Shown: piece by piece, positions 7,522 to 17,600 of the stretch
How positions within the stretch are numbered: position 1 is the first letter of the stretch
Layout of the letters: each line of letters begins with the position of its first letter
NCBI GenBank assembly: GCA_016218485.1
Contig: JACRDY010000019.1
Span: forward strand, 1 to 24,042
Direction: 5' to 3'
Source: Candidatus Falkowiibacteriota bacterium
GTDB taxonomy: Bacteria > Patescibacteriota > Patescibacteriia > JACRDY01
DNA: 24,042 bases
Made by a program: the position numbers and the translations under genes
The notes under the pieces: generated by a model
Database searches by the model: none
Seen by the model: only the letters and a program-made list of their open reading frames with translations
What the model was told of the DNA's origin: nothing

Positions 7522-8142
7522 TTACTGAACCACGTCAAACAGCCGACCCGAACCGAGCGGATTGTACCCGCCAGCCACTTCCTGGCCATCACTGTAGCCG
7601 TCACCATCAGTGTCGGGATTGAGCGGATCCGTCTTGTACTGATTGACTTCTTGGTTATCAAACAGACCATCCACATCAGTATCAGCTAATAATGGGTCTG
7701 TCCCCAGACGAGCTTCTTCCACGTCCGTCAAGCCGTCAGCATCGGTATCCGCAGGCAGCGCCGCACTCGGACCGACTGGATTATTATTAAACGTCGCCGG
7801 CGGAACCGTCGGCTCGTTGAAATTCACCGCCGTACTGCCCGCAGGAGTATTGACAGTATCCGGCGCCGGAGCGCTCTGACTCAAACGCAAGTAGACATAC
7901 CGTCCGGCAATGGCTAAAAGCGCCAGCACGATCAACACCACTAAAACAATAATGACGATTTTTAAAACATTACGTTGTTCGCCCGGCATTGGTGGCGGCA
8001 CGGCCGCGCCTCTCGGAGCAGGAAGCGGAGTACTCGGACGCGGCGCAGCAGGCCTGCCACCCGCCGGCGCAGTATCTACGGCCGCAAAAATATCTTCGGG
8101 ATCCCGTTGCGGTTGATTAGTTTTTGGCTGATAATCAAACAT
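7522..8142 (-). CDS. Single-pass membrane protein with C-terminal TSP3 repeats
   Basis: The 206 residues comprise a Pro-rich cytoplasmic N-terminus (1-57), one strong membrane helix (about 59-86), a low-complexity linker, then three Asp-rich TSP3 loops: DTDADGLTDVEE (132-143), DTDVDGLFDNQE (154-165) and DTDGDGYSDGQE (177-188), ending GYNPLGSGRLFDVVQ. The DxDxDGxxDxxE pattern is the EF-hand-like Ca2+ loop of thrombospondin type 3 repeats. It lies 15 nt upstream of the next gene and 32 nt after the previous one, so it is within the envelope operon. The N-terminus MFDYQPK resembles MFDFLKK of the following gene, suggesting duplication. The precise role is unknown; the repeats should be outside the cell. 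Confidence 0.9.
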   Translation of the reverse strand: MFDYQPKTNQPQRDPEDIFAAVDTAPAGGRPAAPRPSTPLPAPRGAAVPPPMPGEQRNVLKIVIIVLVVLIVLALLAIAGRYVYLRLSQSAPAPDTVNTPAGSTAVNFNEPTVPPATFNNNPVGPSAALPADTDADGLTDVEEARLGTDPLLADTDVDGLFDNQEVNQYKTDPLNPDTDGDGYSDGQEVAGGYNPLGSGRLFDVVQ

Positions 8143-8266
8143 AAAATTATAGTAAAAATTATTTAGAGAAAATCTTAAAATAGTTTAATGCCTTTGCCCG
8201 GACCAAGCGGATTGTACCCACCGGCCACTTCCTGGCCATCACTGTAGCCGTCGCCATCCGTATCCG
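7551..8266. repeat. Near-identical TSP3 coding repeat shared by two adjacent genes
   Basis: The segments 7551-7616 and 8201-8266 are about 85% identical by eye, including an exact cacttcctggccatcact core continuing through gtagccgtc. They encode the terminal DTDGDGYSDGQEVAGGYNPLG of two different genes. Upstream of this tail the proteins differ, so the tail DNA was either duplicated recently or kept alike by gene conversion. Interval ends mark the outer limits of the two copies. Confidence 0.75.
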
Positions 8267-8648
8267 GCTTGGCCTGATTGGTGCCATACAATTTTTCCTC
8301 AGCGTCGCTCAATCCGTCATGATCCTGGTCGGGCGCAATGGGCATATCAGCGTCGGTAACCGTAGCCGAAACCTCCTCTCGCAGTACCGGCTGATCGGCC
8401 AGCGCCGGCTGATCCGGAGATGACGGCAAGAGCGGCGCAGCAACATCATTGGTCGTCACCGCCACCGGCACGGTAGAAGTTTGATTGAGCGCTGCTGCTT
8501 CACCCCTATCCGGCTGAACCGCCGAACGACTCATAGTATACCAAACTATCAATACAATCACGACCAACGCTAATACGCCGCCACTCATTACAAGATACTT
8601 CCTCCGGGACGAAGTATCTGATGGTAAGTTATTTGGTATGGTATCCAT
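8175..8648 (-). CDS. Short single-pass membrane protein with TSP3 repeats
   Basis: The 157 residues comprise a short hydrophilic N-terminus (1-16), a membrane helix (about 18-38), a Pro/Ala/Val-rich linker (45-105), and two TSP3 loops: DQDHDGLSDAEE (107-118) and DTDGDGYSDGQE (129-140). It ends AGGYNPLGPGKGIKLF. The frame is open back to 8888, but that extension runs over the 3' end of the giant gene and is not protein-like; the ATG at 8648, 4 nt after the giant's stop, gives a sensible membrane protein and suggests translational coupling. Domain order matches the next two genes. It may be an accessory calcium-binding partner of the giant; that is inference from position only. Confidence 0.88.
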   Translation of the reverse strand: MDTIPNNLPSDTSSRRKYLVMSGGVLALVVIVLIVWYTMSRSAVQPDRGEAAALNQTSTVPVAVTTNDVAAPLLPSSPDQPALADQPVLREEVSATVTDADMPIAPDQDHDGLSDAEEKLYGTNQAKPDTDGDGYSDGQEVAGGYNPLGPGKGIKLF

Positions 8649-8652
8649 AACA

Positions 8653-11600
8653 TTACGGCGCCGCACAGCTGCCATCACAAATTGATAAATCAAAGGCAAT
8701 CCACGTGTTAGGGTCATAGACCGGTAGCGGCGAGAAGCCACTGCTCCCCGGCACCGGAGTAGCCAGAGTCGTCTGAACGCTGTCCAGGCGAACACTGTAG
8801 TACGTGTCAGCCGCTCCCATACCCAAGCAGGCCTGCGTCTGCTGATCAGGATTACTGACGCTACTGCCCGGCACACCCCAAACGGCAATACCGCCGGCGG
8901 GAGCGATCAGCGTCTTGGTACAGCTGGTATACGGCAAGACTGACTTGCCCCACCAGAAATTGTATGGCCAGAGCATGCAGTTGCCCGCGCTAGCGGTACT
9001 GTAGAAACAATTCGCCCGATTGAACGCATTGGGAATACCGACGCAGGCGGCGTTCGCGGTATTATGCGGACAGGCAGCGTTATTCACCGTACTGACCCGG
9101 ACATTATCACTGACGACCAGAGCAAAACTGCCAATGTGATCAATCGGCTCCACCGGATACAATGTAACATTGTAATTATTCTCCCCCACCTGCAGCTTGG
9201 GCACGCTGACCGTGCCACCGGAAGCGACGCAGGCGGTACCGTCAATATTGCAGCAGAGGCCGTTGCGGCCGGCGGGCACCGGGCTGCCGGAAGCGGCGAA
9301 GCAGACTTTCTCCGTCAGCACCTGACCACTGACCTTGTCAGTCAAGACCAAATAGTACGAATCATCATTAAAACCGCCAACGTCTACTGTTTTGAGGGTA
9401 ATATCCTGACAGCCTTCATCAACCCCGCTATCACAATTGTTATCAATACCGTCGCCGCAGATTTCTTGAGCGCCAGGGTTGATATCCGCATTACCCTCAT
9501 TACAGTCGGTCCGGGCATAGTCACAGGTATAGTAACTATCACCATCGGTATCCAGCTGTTCATCTATTCTGCCATCACAGTTGTCATCAATACCATTATA
9601 GCAAATTTCCGTGGCGCCGTTCTCCCCATCATCCCCGCAGCAGTTGGCCTGACCGCCATTGCCCGTCCATGACCAGGGTGAAACACAGGAGGCGCGACAG
9701 TCGTCCGCGTCATTGCCAAAACACTGAGCGTCACAGGCGTCACCGCAGAGCGGATCAGCAGTCAGACTGGTCCACGGCTGCGGACCGTAAGCAGTGGTGC
9801 AGCTGTTATCCGAATCGGTCTGCAGCTGATTAGCAGCCGCCCAGCAATTATCCACCGGACCACACAGGCCGTCATGGTCAGTATCATTGTGGTACGGATC
9901 ATCAGGGCAAATATCGCAAGCGTCGCCAATCAAATCTTTGCCCGCCTGATTGGTGGGGTTGTCGCTATTATTCTGCTGACAGTATTTGCTGACGTTAGCC
10001 AGCATGTCCGGATCGGTCGGATTGGCCGGATCATACCACGGACAGCACTGGGTCGGATCAGACGAGGGACAGCAGGCGCCGTCGTTCGTACCGTTACACG
10101 CCGGAATAAAACCGTTCTTCTTGAAAACACAATTGTCCTGACTGTCGCGAATACCGTCAGCGTCAGCGTCACCAATGGAGTATCCTTCAAAATTAAAGCA
10201 AATCTGGGCCATGGCATCTTCATACGCTTTTTCTGTTGCCTGGGAATACTCCCAGAGGGTAAAGGTTGGCTCAGCCGGGCTAAAACCCTCCCAGTTGGCA
10301 ATCACCTCGCCCGAATCGCCATCGACTTGGCCGCGGTAGAAATAGGTATATGAGTTATTGGGACAGGCGAAACGAAGGACTTTCTCATCCCAGCAGGTGC
10401 TGGAGTTATACGGCGCGCTGCAGCCGTTGAACTCGTTGATCGGATCCACCGGCAAACGGAAACCGAGCGCGTTACCGAGCGTCCCCTGCCACGACGGCCA
10501 GGCGCTGTAGCTGCGACCCTGAATGTAACTGCCGGCCTCCAGCTTAGGGTAAATACCAAACTTATCATAGTAGGCATCCAACAATCCCCGGATATCATGG
10601 ATGTCGGCGGCGCGCTGCACATTGCGGCGAATCTTGTCTTTGGGGTTGGCGCAGTAGGCGTAATCGCCGCTGGCGCCATTGCTGCAGACCGGAGCTGGGG
10701 TGAGACAAACGCCCTCACTATCTTTCTCCAGACAGACCCCGCTGCACTCCACGTTTGTTTCACAGAGCGTTTCAGATGCGCGACTGCCATCCTCGGTAAT
10801 ACAGCGGTAGCAATCAAAGTCTTTACTGCAGGCGATGGCATTGCCACTGGCGTCCTTCATGATGCCGCCGCCGTTGATCTTGCAGATGTCGGGTCCGGTC
10901 TTATTGACGTTCAGGGTAAAGTTCCGCACCAGCTGCTGGAAAATATTATTGGTATTAGCATTCGCGCCCTCATTCTGTGACAGAATATACATGTTGGTAA
11001 AGAGGACGCCATTGGGATAATTTGGCCAGGTCTCAAACCAATTCCCGCCGTTAATATAGTAGGTATTCCCCAGGCTAACCGCCGAGTAGCCATCAACAGT
11101 GGTCGCGGAACCGTCAACGCCAAACCGCTGGCTAAACCACTGGCTCGGCGAGACGTGCTCGGTATTCTTCTCAACACTGACGATAATAGCGTCACTGGAA
11201 CCCTGCTGCTCCCCGCCCCAAAAGGCGGCATTAGAGGCGCGCGGCAGGAGAATGTGACGGAGGAGATTTGGCCCGGTACCGAGCGGTATCTGCGGGTTGA
11301 TCATTAATGGCGGGAATTGCAAAGCCGGCAGGTCATCACTGACATCATTCCCGACACCAGCATCACGGCAGTAGTAGCTCTTGAAATTGGTATAGTTGGT
11401 CTGCGCATTCAGGCCGGAGAAGAGCGAGCCGGCAGCATCCATAAAGAGGTAAGCGTCAAAACCGCAGTAAGCGCCACCGCCACAGTCAGTATCCGCCTGG
11501 CAGCTCCGCGCCGGCAGCGCCGGAGTACCGCTCGCGCGATTATAGCACACCCGTGGCCAAGGATTTTCACAGATAAATACGGCCAGTTGAGAATCAGCCG

Positions 11601-14600
11601 ACTCGCTGAAACCAACGCTATTATTGATACTGTCTTCCGTCACCGTCACCGTCGGGGTAATCGTCCCTTCGCCGTTACGATTCTTGGCGGTAATCCGCTG
11701 ACTCGCATCCACCGCGCAGACGTCAGTCGGGCCGTTGGCGCAGACGGCCGCGTTACCCGTGCAATCCGCGCCGGAAACAGTACAATGGCTGGCCAGCTGA
11801 TACGGCGACGGCACGTCAGAGGCGCCTGGGTAAGCAATGGCATCAGCGGCCGGGTTGAGCACCCACGACCATTGCCAGCTGTAGACGCCAGAGATCGGCT
11901 GGATCGGCGTCAACCCCCCGGTCTGCGCCACCGCGCTGACAGTATAATTCTGATTGGGCTGGCTCAATGAATGGCTCAAGGGAGAAACACTGACGCTCTC
12001 CAGCAGACAGACATCAGCGCCAGTGGTAAAGGTCCAGTTAAATTCTTGCCCCAGCGCCACGCCATAGATATCACGCACCTCCGGGCTGATCACCACGTCA
12101 ATCGGCCGGTTCGGCGGCAGCATCTGCTGGAGCGACAGAGAGAATTTAGTTTTGTCGGGAGAGCCGTCATTATTGGTATCAATATCCAGACCGAGAGCGC
12201 GAGCGCTGACGAAACACTGGCCGCTCTGTGCTTGAGCGCCAAAGCCAAACACGCCTCGCAGCAGACGCAGCGGAGCGCTCACGACTCGCGCGAAGCGAGA
12301 ACGGAAACCGCTCTCCGGTCCTTGACCGAATAATGTATCCAAATCAGGACAGGCGGTTTCACCGGTCAGGAGCGGGAAACGGAGCGTAATATTCGGCACC
12401 GCGTCAGTACCTGCCTGGTGCGTCTCGGTAAAACTCTGGGTAGCCATCACCCGGTTAAACTGCGCCTCAATCAGAGTATTGCGACAGACTGCAGTTGAAG
12501 TGTTAGGGGGAATTAGTGAATCTGATTCAACGGCCGGACGCAGCCGGCAGCAGCCATCGCTATCCAGCCCGTACGCCTCACCATACTGACTGCAGCTGGA
12601 CAAACCGCACACGACCTCCAGGCCGGCGCTGCCCTCTTTTTCACCGGAGAGATTACAGCCGGTAGTACACTGGGTATTATCGCTGCAGACTTTATTAGTG
12701 TTGTCATTACAAAAACCCCCGGCGCGCGCCAGAATATCAGCGATGCCTTCGTTATTGGAAATAGCCAGCTGATACGGCGTCTGGTATTCACCGCTGGTAG
12801 TGGAGCCGGGGCGAATACACTGGTTGGTGCAGCCGTCGGTATTGTCATTATTCGGCTCGCTGCCGCTGTCGCACTCTTCACCCGGGTCAATCACCCCATT
12901 GCCGCAGACCGAGAAATTATAATGATCGTTACCGGTGTGCAGACAGGTAGCGATGCTGCAGCCGTGCGCCAGCCAGTAGGCCGGGGTAAAACCTGTACCC
13001 AGATCACACTCTTCGCCGTAATCAATTAACTCATTACCACAGGCAATCGTACCGGTAAAGAGACACGTGGCGCTGCAGCCGTCAGTCGGCAGCGTATTGC
13101 CGTCATCACAGTCTTCTCCGAGCTCCACACTGCCATTACCGCAGACGGCGGCGCCGGTAACCGAGCCGGTATGCAGACAAGTATTGGTGCAGCCGTCACT
13201 ATCATTGTCATTCGGCTCACTGCCGTTGTCACAGTCTTCACCGTCTTCGGTCACGCCATTGCCGCAGACTGATACATCATGGTAATTATTCCCAACAAAG
13301 AGACAGCTGCTGATACTGCAAAAGTTAGCGTTCCAGCCAAGGTCGGTCGGCAGGCCAAAGTCACACTCTTCGCCATAGTCAATCACCCCATTCTGGCACA
13401 GTGGGTAGCTGCTCCCCTCCCACAGACACTGACTACTGCAACCGTCGCTCGGCAGCGTATTGCCGTCATCGCAATCTTCTCCGGTTTCAATAAACCCATT
13501 ACCACAGCCGGTACTGGTGGTAATCAGCGCCACGTCCTCGGCCGGCGCGCCCTCGGGGATAAAATTGTTAGCCGCTCGCCAATCCCAGGCGTACGAATAA
13601 TTATCCAGCCGCTGGCCAAAAGGACTGCAGTCATCGGGCGAGCCGTAGGCCTGCCCGGCGTAGAGCCGGTAATCGGGAATCTTGAACAGGCTGGAGTAGG
13701 TCGGCAGGACATTGATATGGTGAATGGCGCAGAGCGCGAAATCCGCCTTGGTCTTAAAAACCCAGCTGTAGCTATCCAGCACGCTGTCGCCGTTTTTATC
13801 ATAATTCAAACCGGTCAGCTGAACGCCGCTGACGCTGACTACTTCACTCGCCGGAACAATCACCCGGTAGTACGCGTTTGGCAGGAGTTGATTGGGGTTA
13901 GCGACCTGGAACGTCATCTCATACTCAAACGAATCTTTGACTGTACCAACATGGTGGAGGTAGATGAACTCCCGCTTCTGCAGCGACTGCAGGCCGATCG
14001 CGCAAGTAGTGTCCGGACCGCAGAAGTACATCTCAGCTTTGATTGGCGGCAGGGTATATGGCGCGCCAAGGTTAGCGTCGTCACTAAACATTTCAATATT
14101 GAAAGCTACGCCGATCTGGCTATTGATACAAGCGGTAGTACAGTTGGGCCACTGGGCCACTACCTGCGGGTCGGCAAAGTCAACGGTCAGGCGACCGCTG
14201 TCGCTCTTACTACTAACCGATTCAATAGCCTCAATCAGCGCCGGACTGCTCGGCGGGGTTTCTTTAATGGCGGTAGCGCGCTGAATAGCTGAAGTACAGA
14301 CTCCTTCGCCGGGCGCGCAGTCGTCGCTGGTAGAGCAAATTTTACTTACATTATTGGCACAAACTTGAGTATTGGAAATGGTGGCGCGGTCAGTCTGGCT
14401 GCTCTGCCAGGTCCAGTCATAGCCATAGGGGTTAATAAACACACAAGCGTTGTCAGCGGCATCAGCCTTGGCCCGGTGGTATTGGGGCAGACCCAAACTG
14501 TCGGTCAAAAGACCTTTGGCCGTGGCAGTGTATGGATCCGGCACCACCTCCGGGCAGCCAATGGCGCAGGGCTGCGGGTCAGTGCGCGTCTTAAACTGCC

Positions 14601-17600
14601 AGCGGTAATCAAACTGCAGCGCATAACCCGGACCGCCGGCGGAGGAGAGCGCACGAATTTCATCACTGTCAATGCCATTATCGCTCAAACCTTTGAGCGT
14701 CACCCGGTAGTAGGTGTCTGGTGTAAATGGTGTACTGGGTATAAATTCAAATGAATCGTTAGTCGCCTGACTGGTAAAGAGTGAGAGGGTACCAACGACG
14801 GCCGTGTCAGCCACGCTGCTACAATCAGTATTCAAACAACGTTCTACGGTAATCGTGTTAGCGTTCAAACTTGGACCGTACATGGGCAGGTCAAACCGAG
14901 CCGTAACAACGGCATTGACGCAAGCATACTCCCAGCCTTTGGCCGCGTCCCAATTCGGCGTCCAGGGGCTGGGGCTGGGCGGCGTGGCGCCGGCGCCGCA
15001 GCTAAGCGTGCGGCTACACTCCTCAACGACGTGGGGAAAGAGCGGCATCTCACCGGTAGAGTAGGCCCAGACAAAGTTGGCTTTGGGCTCGCTTGACTGA
15101 CACGGATTAGGATTAGTTGAGCTGACCGCTCGGCAGACACCGTCGCCGCAGCAAGCGCTGAACTGCTGCTGACAGACCTGCACGTCATCAATGGCGCGCT
15201 CCGTATCCCACTGCCAGTCGCCGCTGGTGCAGCGCCAGCAGGCCCGGGGGGTGACGTCGCCGGCGTAGACGCCTTCCAGGGCGTCAGTACAGGTGATCTC
15301 CGCCGGGTAGCTATTACATGAATTTTCGGTGCAGGCGCCAACGGTAAAATTGTACTGGTTGCTGCCAAACCCTTGAGCATTAAACATCCGGGCCGGGCCG
15401 GTCGCGGCCGGATCCGGATCGTTCGCTCCCGGTACGCTCGTCTTGACGAGCAGCTGGCTCCAGCCGAGAATGGCGCCGCGACTGTTCTCGCTCCAGGGAT
15501 AGAATTCAAACCGACTGCTGCCGCTGCTGCTGGAGCCGAAATTCTCACCGATGGCGTAGACCACCGTGCCGCTCGGACCATTATCCGGACTAAGCTGACA
15601 GATACCGGGACCGGGTGAAGCATTAGTCACCTGGAAATTCACAATGTTACTGGCCAGCGCGTCACTGCGGACGACTCTGACCGTGTACTGTCCGGTTGAG
15701 AGCGCGCCGCCCGCGGGGACGGTAAAGGTTGCCGGTACTTTAACGATAATCTGGTGATCAGACCAGGTGTTGTCACAGCTCGGGGGGAAATCATCACTGC
15801 CCCAGGCCACCTGGTAATTATTGTCTTCTAGCTCAACCTGCCCAGTCTGATTGCCAAAATTGCGGCCGTAGATCGTGACGTACTGACCGATGCCGCCTTG
15901 ACTCGGCGTGACATAGTCAATGAACGGCCCGGTATTGAAGCCGCTGGCCGTGGACAGGAATTTCACGCCGTTACTGACTTGCGTGCCCGAGACCACATTG
16001 ACGCCAACATACCCGGCGGCGATATTGGGCACCTGCGCGGTAATGGCGCTGCTGGTCCAGCCACTACTGACGACTGGCGCGACCGTGCCGCCAAAGGTCA
16101 CCTTGTCAGTGGCGCCGCTGCCAGAGCCGAAATTCACGCCGCGCAACACAGCCGTGTCACCAAATTTACCTTCGGCCGGATCCACCTGACACAACCCCGG
16201 TCGCACGGTAGCGTTGACGTCAAAATCTCCGATGAATTCCGCATCGGCAAACTGCACGTCAGTGGGACTGGTGGTGTCAAAGTTACCCGCTGCGTCCACG
16301 ACTTTAATCGGTCCATCAACGGCACCGACCGGTACCGCCACGATGATCTGCGTGTCGGTCCAGGCGCTGGTACAGATAGCCGGCGGATCGGCCGCCAACG
16401 TGTCGCCAAAATAGACCGCTGAACTGCCTGAACCGTCACCAAAATATTTACCGGAAATGGTGATAAGGTTGCCCACCGCGCCGTTATCAGCATCAACCGC
16501 GGTAATCACCGGCACATTCTGACAGACACAGCTGCTGGTACTGCAGGAGCCGGAAGCGCAAGCGAAATTATTGGGCGAACAGACGTACGGCACAACGTCC
16601 TGCGCATTAAAATTGCAAGCGTCGCCGGCGCAGGAACCGCAGTACTGACCGCCGCAATCCAGACCGGTTTCATCTTCATCTTGAACGCCGTTGAAGCAGT
16701 AGGCTGGACGCACCACCACCTCCACCTCGTTGGATGTCGTCTGGTGGTCGTCAAAGTCATAGGCTATGGCTTTGAGCTTGGCGTGATCCAGCGGGTTAAA
16801 ACCGAAAATGTCCCAATAGCCATGGGAAATGTACTCATCAGGCAGCGGCCCGCCCTCTGGGTCACTGTCCAGGTAGACGTCCAAACCCAAATCACGCTCA
16901 ATCGGCTGCGCCACTCCATTCATGTCAGTCACCGAATATTCCACGTGGGACAGCCCGCCGTCATCGGTCGCTAGACTTAACAAACCAAAATTCAAACTCT
17001 CCAAGGGCACCCCCTGCCCCCACCGAGGTGAAGTTAAACTAATACTCGGTGGCTGCGTATCAATGGCTGAACCGGCAATGAAGTAGTCATAGCAAGGATT
17101 GGCCGCTGTGCAAACGAGCGTGCGGTTGGCGGTACTCCGCAGGCCATTCAGCGCCACCACGCCGTAGGCAGTATCTTTATTAAAACACTTCAAGTCGGTG
17201 TTCGGCGCCGGACAAGCGGCCGCCGGACGAAATTCCACTTTTTTGGTGCTGGCCGACAACGCCCCCGCCACCGGTGTGCCGGTAGAGATGAGCGTGGCCA
17301 GCTCGTCAACACTCAACGTGTCTAAATAAGTCTGCAAGCTGGCCAAATCATCTTGATTGCTAGCACCCAGATTAAGGCAGCTCACCGGGCTACAATTATT
17401 ATTATCCCATTCGGTCTGGCTCGAGCCATAGTCACACTCTTCGCCCGGATCAAGCGTACCATTGCCGCAGAGCGCGCCAAACCCTTCACGCAGACACAGC
17501 GCCGAGCAGCCATCGCCAACAATGGTGTTACTGTCATCACACTCTTCCCCGAGTCCGATGACTCCGTCACCGCAGGTTGACTGACCCAGTACCGAGCCGG

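Noticed and set aside
8143..8174. TATAAT-like box before the 206-residue TSP3 gene
   Set aside because: It lies 3 nt from the ATG, so a transcript would begin inside or after the start codon, and no -35 is seen; AT-rich spacer chance match.
8649..8888. Upstream extension of the 157-residue TSP3 protein to 8888
   Set aside because: It overlaps the end of the giant in another frame and gives an Arg-rich, non-protein-like sequence; the ATG at 8648 directly precedes a normal membrane protein.
12803..13506. CRISPR-like spaced repeats
   Set aside because: The spaced similar DNA segments encode in-frame Cys-rich protein modules, vary in length and sequence, and have no uniform direct repeat or cas genes nearby.
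13279..14292. Long plus-strand open frame (337 codons) opposite the giant gene
   Set aside because: It is fully antisense to a continuous domain-bearing frame, shows no family motif or membrane/signal pattern, and arises from the codon bias of the giant. Other plus-strand frames across 9000-20000 were dropped for the same reason.
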